Made by a program: the position numbers and the translations under genes. The notes under the pieces are model-generated. The model was not told where the DNA came from. It did not search any database and worked only from the letters and a program-made list of their open reading frames with translations. From Sphingobacteriales bacterium (GTDB lineage: Bacteria; Bacteroidota; Bacteroidia; Chitinophagales; Chitinophagaceae), in NCBI GenBank assembly GCA_004144175.1, contig SEFT01000014.1, positions 1 through 64,000 of the forward strand: 64,000 bases of DNA, read 5' to 3'. Within the stretch, counting starts at the first letter, position 1. The number at the start of each line of letters is the position of its first letter. Shown in pieces: positions 1-8,590 of the stretch.

Positions 1-77
1 CCATTCCGAACAGAGAAGTTAAGCCCCTCATGGCCGATGGTACTGGTATCTTTCCGGGAGAGTAGGTAGCTGCCATA
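1..77 (+). rRNA. rrf: 5S ribosomal RNA, 3' part (partial)
   Basis: The window opens inside a 5S rRNA gene. The conserved helix around CCGAACAGAGAAGUUAAGCCC and the closing GAGAGUAGGUAGCUGCC element are both readable, which covers roughly the last two thirds of the molecule. The 5' end lies outside the window. A hairpin terminator follows within 10 bases, so this is the distal end of an rRNA operon. The exact mature 3' end is uncertain by a few bases. Confidence 0.93.
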
Positions 78-86
78 TTCTTTTCT

Positions 87-120
87 AAACCTCTACAGTT
101 AACCCTGTAGAGGTTTTTTT
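87..120 (+). terminator. rRNA operon terminator
   Basis: A 12-bp stem (bases 87-98 with 104-115) with a 5-base loop runs into a run of T, directly behind the 5S gene. This is a classic intrinsic terminator for the rrn transcript. Confidence 0.9.
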
Positions 121-167
121 ATGCTCGTAAGTCTTGCTAACTTATAGTCCTATAAATAGTTAATCAC

Positions 168-917
168 GTGCGCCATCTTATTATATTAGCTATAGCGATT
201 GTAACAATGCTGACAGGATGCCTATCGGATAATGGTGACCAGAAAACTCGCATTCATTCTGCACTCCAGCTGACTCTACTTATCCATCTAAATTGATACG
301 GGTAACAGAACCTCAAGGAGATGATTCTTTATATGATTTTACAGCCAGCATTGTTAATATCGATTCTATAAAGTATGTTAAGACACTAGGCAGTTTTATT
401 ATTGGTTAGCAGCTGATGACGACTTTAGCATTGACGACAAGATAATTCCTAGAGAGAAAGCAATCGTTTATGATACGCTCTTTAAAGATAATGCGCTTAC
501 GAATGCCTATGATCTTGATACTGGTTTCGTGCTAAAGTTTAAGGACGTAGATATGCGTATATTAACGCCAGCTTTCACGGGTGCAACGGATCAGGATGCT
601 TGGAAGATTATCACTTCATCTATGACTATCAAAATGATAGACTCAATATCTTCAGGACATTTCGGGGGCCTGACTATGTCAAATTCGGAGATATAGATGG
701 CGATTCTTATCCAGACTTTCTTTCTTCTAAATTTTCAGGGTATGTGTACAACGATACTGGACAAGAAGTGTGCTTTAGACCATATAGAATGACTGCTACT
801 GGCACTTTTCAGCCTTTAAAGAGAGACGGGAAAGATTGTTATATGCTGGGCCAGTTTGATGGCGGTAGGTATGCAGCCCGTAATTTTGTAATTAAGGAAA
901 AATATTGGATCGAGTAG
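168..917 (+). pseudogene. Lipoprotein gene broken by three frameshifts
   Basis: A GTG at 168 opens a clear lipoprotein signal: a basic start, a run of Ile/Leu/Ala/Val, then the lipobox LTGC. That frame stops near 290, but a good continuation is found in the next frame (about 240-404). A third frame continues it from about 391, and a fourth from about 600 to the stop at 917. Each step equals the loss of one base. Joined, they give about 250 residues with an Asp/Gly-rich stretch (FGDIDGDSYPDF) like FG-GAP/VCBS calcium-binding loops. No single frame codes for the whole protein, so this is a decayed gene, or a stretch with several single-base errors in the read. Function unknown. Confidence 0.65.
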
Positions 918-926
918 CAGCTTGTA

Positions 927-1568
927 TTACTTCCGCCGTCTGTAATCCCCTCTCTTCCAAGCCTCATAAAACTCTGCCCATGATGTAGGGCTGAAGATAT
1001 TCATAGGAGCGGCTTGGCCATAGTATACTGCTTTCTGTGCCTGCATGCTTTGATAAACCGCCTGGTTTTCACGTCCATCTCTTGGCATCGTGTAGGCAAG
1101 GGCTCTTAGCGTCATTGCATTCGTATTTTTACGCGCTATCTCCAGTTTATCATCTGCAATATGCCAATGACGAAACGCGTATTCAAACTGTTGTTTAGAC
1201 GGCATCGGGCGTATGATGGTCTCTGGCAGGTAGAAAGTATCCTGCGTCATCAGCTGGATCATCGTAAAATAATGACCCTTCACTGTTTTGGGGATGATGT
1301 ATTCTTTACTGCGATATCCTACACCCGAAAACTGTAATGTGTCGCCTTTATAAGCTACAATGCTAAACACACCCGAAAAACTCGATTCAACGCCGCGATA
1401 TTTGTTCTTCAACATAACAGTAACACCCGGCACCGCACGCAAGCTGTCTGCAGTCATGGTAACACCGTTGATCTGCACTACGTTTTCGTAAGGGTCTTGT
1501 GCATACGAAGCACTGCTATATATGATGCAGCAAGCGATCAAAAAATATATTCTGCGTAATAACGACAT
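927..1568 (-). CDS. Secreted protein with carboxypeptidase-regulatory-like (beta-sandwich) domain
   Basis: 213 residues. An N-terminal signal peptide ends near SASYAQ. Residues about 30-105 look like a CarboxypepD_reg-like fold: GVTV followed by SSFSGVFSIVAYKGDTLQFS and then GY, the pattern used in Bacteroidetes envelope proteins to mark a beta-sandwich extension. The C-terminal half is charged and helical with no family I recognise. The ATG at 1568 is preferred over the TTG one codon earlier. A TAACTTTG box (-7 type) lies immediately upstream on the minus strand, so the leader is very short or absent. It is transcribed divergently from mrp. Likely periplasmic or outer-membrane associated; precise role unknown. 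Confidence 0.7.
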   Translation of the reverse strand: MSLLRRIYFLIACCIIYSSASYAQDPYENVVQINGVTMTADSLRAVPGVTVMLKNKYRGVESSFSGVFSIVAYKGDTLQFSGVGYRSKEYIIPKTVKGHYFTMIQLMTQDTFYLPETIIRPMPSKQQFEYAFRHWHIADDKLEIARKNTNAMTLRALAYTMPRDGRENQAVYQSMQAQKAVYYGQAAPMNIFSPTSWAEFYEAWKRGDYRRRK

Positions 1569-1689
1569 CAATCCAAAGTTACAAGTTTAGTGCCTGCAAA
1601 GAAAATGCCCGCTCACCGTTATCAATATTACCAATTAAACTATTGGAAATCAGGCGTCCTCTGCCTATACAAAGAAAGCTACTATGGCG

Positions 1690-1697
1690 TATTTTTG
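1690..1697 (+). promoter_or_regulatory. Probable -7 promoter element of mrp
   Basis: TATTTTTG matches the Bacteroidetes TAnnTTTG -7 box and lies about 33 bases before the mrp start codon. No good TTTG is seen at -33, so this is a partial match only. Confidence 0.4.
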
Positions 1698-1730
1698 CGT
1701 CCGTCTGATTTCACTTTAACAAAGGTTTAC

Positions 1731-2831
1731 ATGATAACAAAAGAGGCAGTACTAAAGGCATTGAGTAATGTGCAGGAACCCGATCTTGGAAAGGATCTGG
1801 TGACGCTGAACATGGTGCGTGATATAGAGATAGATGGCAAGAATGTGTCTTTCACCGTGGTACTTACTACGCCTGCATGTCCGTTAAAGGAAATGATCGA
1901 GAAGGCTTGTATCAACGCCATTCACATATTAGTAGATAAGGAAGCCACTGTTAAGGTACATCTGACCGCTAATGTGAATAGCAACCGTACCGATAATAAG
2001 AATGTACTGCCCGGCATCAAGAATATCATCATGGTAGCATCGGGTAAAGGCGGCGTAGGTAAGTCTACTGTGTCAGTAAATCTGGCGCTGGGCCTCGCGC
2101 AAGAGGGTGCTTCCGTAGGTCTGCTCGATGCGGACATATACGGTCCATCTATGCCTATTATGATGGGACTGCGTGATGAGCGCCCTATGATGACCGAAGT
2201 GAATGGCAAAGGTATGATCGTGCCGATAGAGAAGTATGGTATCAAGGTGATGTCGATAGGATTGCTGGTAGACGAAAAACAAGCGATCGTGTGGCGCGGA
2301 CCAATGGCCAGTTCTGCCCTAAAGCAATTTATAACCGATGTACACTGGCAAGAGCTGGACTATCTTATAATTGATCTTCCGCCGGGAACAGGTGATGTAC
2401 ACCTTACCTTGGTGCAGGCCGTACCGGTAACAGGCGCCGTTGTGGTTTCCACACCGCAAGCAGTTGCTGCTGCTGATGCGCGTAAGGCAATCATGATGTT
2501 TAAGCAGCCGCAGATCAATATACCTATTGTTGGGGTGGTAGAGAATATGGCATATTTCACTCCTGCAGAACTACCGGAGAATAAATACTACATATTTGGT
2601 AAAGGCGGTGCAAAACAAATGGCTGATCAATTTGAGCTGCCATTCCTAGGTGAGATACCCATAGTGCAAAGCATACGTGAAGGTGGCGACAAGGGCGTGC
2701 CGGCTATTATGGGTGATGAGCCTGTAACGCAAAAAGCATTTAAGGACCTGGCACAAAGCGTAGCACGGAACATAGCCATCCGCAATGCAAACCTGGAGCC
2801 TACCAAGGTGGTACAAATAGCCGGTTATTAA
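1731..2831 (+). CDS. mrp: Mrp/NBP35-family Fe-S cluster carrier ATPase
   Basis: 366 residues. Residues 1-80 form a DUF59/MIP18 domain with the conserved PACP (Cys50). From about residue 97 a ParA/MinD-like P-loop ATPase follows, with the deviant Walker A GKGGVGKST at 105-113, then DADIYGPS and IIDLPPGTGD. Mrp/ApbC proteins bind and hand over iron-sulfur clusters in the cytosol. The usual C-terminal CxxC that bridges a cluster between two subunits is absent: where it is expected the sequence reads AYFTPAELPENKYY, a replacement I recall from other Bacteroidetes Mrp proteins. The ATG at 1731 is chosen because the longer reading frame adds 47 residues with no domain and would contain the -7 box. 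Confidence 0.93.
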   Translation: MITKEAVLKALSNVQEPDLGKDLVTLNMVRDIEIDGKNVSFTVVLTTPACPLKEMIEKACINAIHILVDKEATVKVHLTANVNSNRTDNKNVLPGIKNIIMVASGKGGVGKSTVSVNLALGLAQEGASVGLLDADIYGPSMPIMMGLRDERPMMTEVNGKGMIVPIEKYGIKVMSIGLLVDEKQAIVWRGPMASSALKQFITDVHWQELDYLIIDLPPGTGDVHLTLVQAVPVTGAVVVSTPQAVAAADARKAIMMFKQPQINIPIVGVVENMAYFTPAELPENKYYIFGKGGAKQMADQFELPFLGEIPIVQSIREGGDKGVPAIMGDEPVTQKAFKDLAQSVARNIAIRNANLEPTKVVQIAGY

Positions 2832-2862
2832 TTGCAAAATTGCAAACTTAGTTTTATAGGGG

Positions 2863-2893
2863 TAATGCGCGTCTTACGATGCGCATTATTATT
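2863..2893 (+). terminator. Hairpin terminator after mrp
   Basis: An 8-bp stem (2863-2870 with 2881-2888) with a 10-base loop, followed by a T/A-rich tail. Moderate strength. Confidence 0.5.
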
Positions 2894-2961
2894 AATGAAA
2901 GAATTTGCTTAGCCAAACAATTTTAAAGTAATAGATTAGTAAGATAATATAGTTACAAAGT

Positions 2962-3351
2962 ATGAAGATCGTTATTGTTAGTTTGAAAGGTGTACTTGTA
3001 TTCCCTTATGTAGGTAAAGACTACGACCTGTCGTATGATCTGCAGGCAATGCCTGAGCAGGAGAAGAAGTTATTTCTGGACTTTAATGTGAATCAACTGG
3101 CCAGGCTACTGATAGAAACAGTACAGTCGGATAAAAATGATCTGAATACTACTGCAGTCGTTGCAAATCGTTACGCACAGCTTAGCCAGTCACCGCAAGA
3201 GTATGAGGCAGAGAGCGAGTATTTGGTGCTGGAAGTAAACCTAGAGCCGGATGTTTGTAAATGGAGCATGGTGATACCGCATAATACTGTAAGTTCTGAT
3301 GAGGAAGCAATAACCTTTATCAGGTCGCAATATAATGCGCGGTTCAATTAA
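2962..3351 (+). CDS. Conserved hypothetical protein, 129 aa
   Basis: 129 residues, no signal peptide and no membrane segment, so probably cytosolic. It begins with a beta-strand-like MKIVIVSLKGVLVFPYV, has an acidic helical middle and ends with a short helix. I recognise no family. The start is the first ATG of the frame. It stands alone between two terminators, about 130 bases after mrp and convergent with the next gene. Confidence 0.6.
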   Translation: MKIVIVSLKGVLVFPYVGKDYDLSYDLQAMPEQEKKLFLDFNVNQLARLLIETVQSDKNDLNTTAVVANRYAQLSQSPQEYEAESEYLVLEVNLEPDVCKWSMVIPHNTVSSDEEAITFIRSQYNARFN

Positions 3352-3369
3352 TAATTTATCCAACAATAA

Positions 3370-3403
3370 AAAGAGCTGAATCCCCAAGGTTCAGCTCTCT
3401 GTT
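3370..3403. terminator. Bidirectional terminator between convergent genes
   Basis: A 9-bp stem (3372-3380 with 3390-3398) with a 9-base loop, flanked by A-rich sequence on the left and T-rich on the right. It serves the gene ending at 3351 and the minus-strand gene ending at 3423. Confidence 0.75.
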
Positions 3404-3422
3404 ATTACGCATGTTGTAAGCG

Positions 3423-4913
3423 CTACTTCTGGCTCATCGCCTTTACACTCTCTTCCAAATCGCCAAAAGGAAAAATTGTTTTGTATCCATAGCTCTTTAT
3501 TGGCCACCCCTGTACAATGATATCTACTGTAAGACCGTATTTTTTGATAGCATCGTACAAACCTTTTTGCCTGCCTGACGCAGGTTGTATAGGTTTGTCT
3601 TTATAAATGCCTCCAAGGTCATCCTGAAATAGCAGACGGTATTCCGGGAAATAATAGACGAGATAGTCATCCGTATGTTGCGACATATCTCCTATATGGA
3701 TGATGCGCATAGTTTTGGTGCCATCTGTTATGGTTCTTTCTGCATCCAATACTTCCATCTTCAATGCACGCGGTTCCAGCGCCAGTATATCGGGTGTTAT
3801 AGTATGCGGGAACGAAGCCAGTTGCCTGATATAAGAAGTGTCCTCAGGGCGCGACAATATTGTGGTACCGTTGTGAATGAACGCGCGTATACCACCCAAA
3901 TAATGTGGGTGATGATGGCCAAACATAAAGTAGCGTACCGGCTTACCGGGGAATAGTTCTCCAGCTTTCTTGATAATAAGCTCACCATTGGCTGTATTCA
4001 GTGGTGCTTCTGCTACCACCAGGAAGTCTTTGAAGTCAACGACTAATAAGCGCTCATCGGTATGAGGCAGCTCGAAAAAATGAACATGATCATTATATTT
4101 TGTATGAATTATTTCAGGAGTGGATTTAGCTTCAACTGCCTGTAATGCATAGTTGGCAGGAAGGGTACCAATAATATATTCGGCACTTAAAATTGCTTGC
4201 GATTCCCGGATGTGTATATCCGATGTAACAGTATCGTGTTCTATGGCTTGTATAGCGGTTGGATACACCGCTGACATTCCAGATGTATAGCCTTTATAAG
4301 TAAAGAGCTTTAAATTGTCGCCATACAGTTCATGTGCATGAAGTATGGCGACAGCCAAAACTTCTTTATTCTTTTTGTTTATCAGTATACTAACCTGTTC
4401 TGTTGATGACCGATTGTAGATAATAGTATCAATGTCATTTCCCCTTGCCAGCCTTTTGAACTGTGCAGGCCCTTGCTGTAAAAAATCATTTAATGCATAT
4501 AGGGGAGAATAAAGAAGTGAAGTCTGAAAGAATTCCTTGTGGTTTGCAGTAGTGGCTTTATCCCAGTCTTTACTACCGTAATCTTTGCGGGCAATAATTG
4601 TGTTAGTATAATAGGTAGCACCAGGATAGTTCCTGCTTCGTCCGATAATGCTGTCGCTTATACATAAGGTTGAAGCACCCGGAAGTAAACTAAAAGCACC
4701 AACAATCTTTGAATCGTATGTTTGCCATGGCCTCGACATGTGTGCAAACCTCTTCAGCTTTTGATGAAAGTTATAAGTGGTTGCTTTTGGTGGATCCAGA
4801 TGCTTTTTAACTATTGATACAGTATGCACAGCCTTTTTGTACATACGGCTGTGAGGTTTTGCCATTACAATACAATAGCAACCGAGCAGGATGATTGTAA
4901 ACGTGTAGCGCAT
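3423..4913 (-). CDS. Secreted metallo-beta-lactamase-fold hydrolase-like protein
   Basis: 496 residues with a hydrophobic signal peptide. The C-terminal half (about 265-490) reads as a metallo-beta-lactamase fold: VVDFKDFLVVAEAP, then the metal-loop strand RYFMFGHHHPHYLGG, then HIGDMSQHTDDYLVYYFP and LLFQDDLGG. The hallmark HxHxDH appears as HHHPHY at residues 333-338, so the Asp and last His of the loop are His and Tyr. The N-terminal half resembles no domain I know. Most members are Zn-dependent hydrolases; whether this one keeps two metals is unclear. Likely periplasmic. The ATG at 4913 starts directly before the signal sequence. Confidence 0.72.
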   Translation of the reverse strand: MRYTFTIILLGCYCIVMAKPHSRMYKKAVHTVSIVKKHLDPPKATTYNFHQKLKRFAHMSRPWQTYDSKIVGAFSLLPGASTLCISDSIIGRSRNYPGATYYTNTIIARKDYGSKDWDKATTANHKEFFQTSLLYSPLYALNDFLQQGPAQFKRLARGNDIDTIIYNRSSTEQVSILINKKNKEVLAVAILHAHELYGDNLKLFTYKGYTSGMSAVYPTAIQAIEHDTVTSDIHIRESQAILSAEYIIGTLPANYALQAVEAKSTPEIIHTKYNDHVHFFELPHTDERLLVVDFKDFLVVAEAPLNTANGELIIKKAGELFPGKPVRYFMFGHHHPHYLGGIRAFIHNGTTILSRPEDTSYIRQLASFPHTITPDILALEPRALKMEVLDAERTITDGTKTMRIIHIGDMSQHTDDYLVYYFPEYRLLFQDDLGGIYKDKPIQPASGRQKGLYDAIKKYGLTVDIIVQGWPIKSYGYKTIFPFGDLEESVKAMSQK

Positions 4914-5028
4914 GTGTGTGATTTAGTGATGAAAGACCAGCGTTTATAAACCATCAGTTTGAAATAGACTGTTAAAATAAAATTCAGGCATAATTGTTAG
5001 CACCGTATGTTAGTAGAAGACGAACGTT

Positions 5029-5466
5029 ATGAAGACACTTTCGCTGCTGCAACCATGGGCTACATTGGTAGTAATAGGTGCAAAGAAGATAGAGACAAGA
5101 AAATGGGCTACCGGTTACCGGGGTACTATACTGATACATGCCAGCATGGGCAGGGCTGGTAAGGTACTGGCAGGCCAAGCACCGTTTACCAAATATATTG
5201 ACAACTATGAGGAACTGCCGTTTGGTGCAATCATAGGCGAGGCAACACTTGTAGATATAGTAAAAACGGAAGAACTGGACATTGCGACAGACAGGGTGAA
5301 TAAGCTGACGCTGGAGGAAAGAGCGTTCGGTGATTATACAGGTCGATATGCCTGGCTACTGGAAGACGCAGTACTTTATAGCGCGTTTTTACCTGCAAAA
5401 GGGCAGCTAGGTTTGTGGGAATACCCGGATGATTTGTATGAGCAGGAACGTAACAGGTTGATTTAG
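5029..5466 (+). CDS. ASCH-domain protein
   Basis: 145 residues. It starts with the ASCH hallmark KTLSLLQPWATLVVIGAKK followed by IETRKW and GTILIHAS, then GAIIGEATLVDIV and RYAWLLED. ASCH domains have a PUA-like beta-barrel and are thought to bind RNA; a few members act on modified nucleosides. It is a cytosolic stand-alone domain of typical length, with the start at the first ATG. It is divergent from the secreted MBL-fold gene. Exact substrate unknown. Confidence 0.87.
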   Translation: MKTLSLLQPWATLVVIGAKKIETRKWATGYRGTILIHASMGRAGKVLAGQAPFTKYIDNYEELPFGAIIGEATLVDIVKTEELDIATDRVNKLTLEERAFGDYTGRYAWLLEDAVLYSAFLPAKGQLGLWEYPDDLYEQERNRLI

Positions 5467-5507
5467 AATAAGGGTTGTTAAAAAATGTAAAAAAGTCGTT
5501 AATGACA

Positions 5508-5539
5508 TTTGTTTATTCCAAAACCGCGTTATACATTTG
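5508..5539 (+). promoter_or_regulatory. Bacteroidetes-type promoter, TTTG-N20-TACATTTG
   Basis: TTTG at 5508-5511 and TACATTTG at 5532-5539 are separated by 20 bases, a full match to the -33/-7 consensus. The predicted transcription start (about 5546) lies only about 15 bases before a hairpin terminator, so the default product could be a tiny RNA unless the terminator is read through. Confidence 0.7.
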
Positions 5540-5560
5540 TATCGATAGGGTTTATAGGGG

Positions 5561-5588
5561 CTGGCCTGATCTCAGGTCGGCTTTTTTA
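5561..5588 (+). terminator. Hairpin terminator just behind a promoter
   Basis: An 8-9 bp stem built on GGCCTG/CAGGTC (with G-T pairs) is followed by TTTTTTATTT. It lies between the 5508-5539 promoter and the TPR kinase gene, and 95 bases after the ASCH stop. It could end ASCH transcription or act as an attenuator for the kinase. Confidence 0.7.
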
Positions 5589-5681
5589 TTTATATCAATT
5601 CCCGCATTCTAATTTCTACACTACGTAGTTCTACTCTTGCAACCTTTTTATTGAATTTTTACCTTCAGGCAGGATATTCAT

Positions 5682-7850
5682 ATGCGGATACTTATGCTTG
5701 CCAGGGTACTATTGCTGTTATTATTAGCTTGCTTTACCAGCCAATCTTTCGGGCAGAGGAATAAGCCATTAATAGATAGCCTTGAGCGGTTGACTCTGAA
5801 GCAGAGTGATAGTGCGCTGGCTACTACCTACAGTGAGCTCGCATGGCAATACCGCAGCCTGGACCGCACTAAAGCTATCTCCTACGGGCGAAAAGCCATT
5901 GCTCAAAGTAAAAAGACAGGATTTAAAAGAGGGTTGGCGCAGGCATATAATGATCTGGGCATCCTGTATTTTGATAAGGAATTGTACGACTCGTCGGTGA
6001 TATTATACAAGGAAGCGCTCAAGATCCGCGAACAACTAAAGGACGAACATGGGCAGGCAAAAATCTACAATAAACTAGGTATTGTATACCAAAAACAGGG
6101 TGAGTTTGCTACCGCGCTTGAATATCAGCTAAAGGCCTTGCCCGGCTTTGAAAATGCAGGGGACAATATTGGCACATCTTATACCCTCAACAACATCGGC
6201 ATACTCAATCAAAACATGAGCAGGTATGATGAGGCGCTGAAATACCATAAGCGCTCGGTAGACATAAAGCAAAGAATAAATGATCGCGCAGGCCTGGCGC
6301 AGTCATACGTTAATGTGGGCAATATCTATAAAATACTGGGTGATAATGCTAACGCCGAAACCTATTATGAAGATGCACTGGTGCTTGCAAATGCGATAGG
6401 CAACAAAGAGTATATATCGAACATTCAGAACAATCTTGGTGAGCTTTATATCCGTAAGAAAGATTATGATAAGGCGATCAGTATCGTTAGCGCATCGTAT
6501 AAGATAAGAGAGGAGATTGGTGATACAAAAGGAGTTGTCAGCTGTCTGAATAATCTTGCCATGCTGTATATAGATATGAGCAGGTACGATACGGCACGCG
6601 CTGTATTGAAAACAGCGGAACAGATAGCGGAGCGAGGTGTAAATACGAGGCCTGAGCTTATGTTCATATATCAGACTTATGCAAGGCTATATGAGGCAAC
6701 AGGCAATGCTACCCATGCGCTCGATTTCTACAAGCGGCATATATCGGTAAAGGATACGCTGTATACTGACGAAGTAGGCAGCAAGTTTGCCGAACTGGAA
6801 ACACGATATAAAACCTTACAGAAGGACCAGCAGATACAGCGGCAGTATTTAGCGCTGGAACAAAACAGGTTTGCCATTTCGCAACAGAAACTGCAGCTGT
6901 CAGAAGCCGGCCTCGAAATAGCAGAAAATGAATTGGAAATAAAGAAACAGAAAGAAACAATACTGCAGCAGCAGCTAGACTCAGCACGTAAAGAGATGGC
7001 TATACAAGCCTTGCACAAGCAGAACCAGGTGAAGGAACTGGAGTTGCGTAATCAAAAGCTGGCCATCAATAGACGGAACATTTTATTAATGGCTATCGTT
7101 GCAGTAAGCGGCTTGGGTGCATTACTTACGCGCTCGTACTATCGCAGATATAGGTTGATGCAGAATGCGCGGTTGCAAGCCGTCGTGATGCAACAACAGG
7201 AGCTGGCTACAAGGGCTGTATTAGATGCAGAAGAAAATGAACGGAAACGTATAGCCGGCGACCTGCACGATACGGTAGGGCAGATGATGAGCGCTGCAAA
7301 GATCAACCTGAGTATGCTGGAATCTGACCTTGTGTTTGATAAGGAGGAACAACGCGTAGCATATCATAAAGTGCTCGCGTTGGTTGATGAAAGCTGTCGG
7401 GAGGTACGCACCGTGTCGCACAACATTATGCCCAATGCATTGCTTAAATCCGGGCTTGCAAATGGCGTTCGTGATTTTATCAATCGTATCGACGATCGGT
7501 TCATTAAGATAGACCTGTTTATTGATGGATTGCATGAGCGGATCGACCCTAATGTAGAAGCAGTATTATATCGCGTGGTACAAGAGTGTGTGAACAACGT
7601 AATAAAACACTCCGGCGCCAATAAGCTCGATATCTCTATTATAAAGGATGAGGAAAGCATATCGGCAACACTTGAAGATAATGGTAAAGGTTTTGATACT
7701 ACAGACACAACAAAATTTGAGGGTATTGGCCTCAAGAATATCATTACGCGGATCAAGTTTTTGAAGGGTAGTGTAGAATGGAATTCCGCACCGGGTAGAG
7801 GGACATTAGTAGCAATATATGTGCCGTATGATTCAAACAGAGTGCAATAG
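5682..7850 (+). CDS. TPR-repeat sensor histidine kinase (HisKA_3 type)
   Basis: 722 residues. A signal peptide (about 1-24) is followed by 7-8 tetratricopeptide repeats (about 40-365, recurring A..Y.N.GN.Y units). A Gln/Glu-rich coiled coil (about 370-460) and one transmembrane helix (about 465-485) follow. The phosphoacceptor box is DLHDTVGQMMSA with His529 and the following Asp, typical of NarL/DesK-type kinases. The HATPase_c domain has its N box near VVQECVNNVIKHSG, DNGKGFD and a GIGLKNI lid. The TPRs lie in the periplasm and probably sense a protein or peptide. The expected LuxR-type response regulator is not adjacent, so the kinase is an orphan here. Confidence 0.93.
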   Translation: MRILMLARVLLLLLLACFTSQSFGQRNKPLIDSLERLTLKQSDSALATTYSELAWQYRSLDRTKAISYGRKAIAQSKKTGFKRGLAQAYNDLGILYFDKELYDSSVILYKEALKIREQLKDEHGQAKIYNKLGIVYQKQGEFATALEYQLKALPGFENAGDNIGTSYTLNNIGILNQNMSRYDEALKYHKRSVDIKQRINDRAGLAQSYVNVGNIYKILGDNANAETYYEDALVLANAIGNKEYISNIQNNLGELYIRKKDYDKAISIVSASYKIREEIGDTKGVVSCLNNLAMLYIDMSRYDTARAVLKTAEQIAERGVNTRPELMFIYQTYARLYEATGNATHALDFYKRHISVKDTLYTDEVGSKFAELETRYKTLQKDQQIQRQYLALEQNRFAISQQKLQLSEAGLEIAENELEIKKQKETILQQQLDSARKEMAIQALHKQNQVKELELRNQKLAINRRNILLMAIVAVSGLGALLTRSYYRRYRLMQNARLQAVVMQQQELATRAVLDAEENERKRIAGDLHDTVGQMMSAAKINLSMLESDLVFDKEEQRVAYHKVLALVDESCREVRTVSHNIMPNALLKSGLANGVRDFINRIDDRFIKIDLFIDGLHERIDPNVEAVLYRVVQECVNNVIKHSGANKLDISIIKDEESISATLEDNGKGFDTTDTTKFEGIGLKNIITRIKFLKGSVEWNSAPGRGTLVAIYVPYDSNRVQ

Positions 7851-8070
7851 GTACAATATCTGGCATATTAATTGCTGATAAAATTGCGATATTCAACCAT
7901 TATTAAACACAAGGCGATGCGTAAGCAAACTACATATCATCCCCAAATGCGCTCTATTCAGCTAGAGCGGCATGCCTTGTTGTTTTGCAGCTAGTGTAGC
8001 ATGCCCCGCGGCCGTACAGGCCATTCTTTCCTGATTTACTAAATTTTCAAATTTCAAATTAAGTACAGCT

Positions 8071-8589
8071 ATGAACGCTGCTGATAAATATTTTTTAAAG
8101 GCGAAGGATAACTATCCTCATGACCTGGATAAAGCGCTGGAAGCTCTGGAGTACGGACTTTCCTGTGATAATGAACATGCAGGGTTATTGACGCTGCAAG
8201 GCACTATATATCACAACGATCTGAAACAGTTCGACGCAGCTGAAGAGTGTTTCGAACTTGCATTATTCTATAACAAAAACTACGTAGATACGTGGTACAG
8301 CTACATCACGTTTGCAATAGAAATGAACGATCTGACCAAAGCTGATAAATTGATACAATCGGCCATGAAGGTAAGAGGCACTGAGATAGCCAGAATCTAT
8401 TACCGTGCTGCACTGCTCGCCGACCGTAAAGGTGCGTATGCTGAGGCGGTCGACACCATCCAGAAAGCCAGGCTAAACTGCTGTTGTAAAGAGTGCTACG
8501 ATTTCTTAAAAGATGAAACAGATAGATTGCAGATGAAGCTGAAAGTTCATACAGAGCAGAATAGTATGATTAATATAATCTTGACCTAG
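8071..8589 (+). CDS. Small TPR-repeat protein
   Basis: 172 residues made of about four tetratricopeptide repeats (for example LTLQGTIYHNDLKQFDAAEE and IYYRAALLADRKGAYAEAVD). There is no signal peptide, so it is probably cytosolic. A Cys cluster CCCKECYD lies near residue 132. TPR proteins of this kind are protein-protein adaptors; the partner is unknown. It stops one base before the acetyltransferase gene begins, so the two are probably co-transcribed and may be translationally coupled. Confidence 0.8.
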   Translation: MNAADKYFLKAKDNYPHDLDKALEALEYGLSCDNEHAGLLTLQGTIYHNDLKQFDAAEECFELALFYNKNYVDTWYSYITFAIEMNDLTKADKLIQSAMKVRGTEIARIYYRAALLADRKGAYAEAVDTIQKARLNCCCKECYDFLKDETDRLQMKLKVHTEQNSMINIILT

Positions 8590-8590
8590 T

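Noticed and set aside
600-917. A separate 105-aa gene starting with TTG
   Set aside because: It is the last frame of the frameshifted lipoprotein gene, not an independent gene.
7918-7995. Possible 25-codon ORF between the TPR kinase and the small TPR gene
   Set aside because: Composition is ordinary, no promoter or hydrophobic helix; probably chance.
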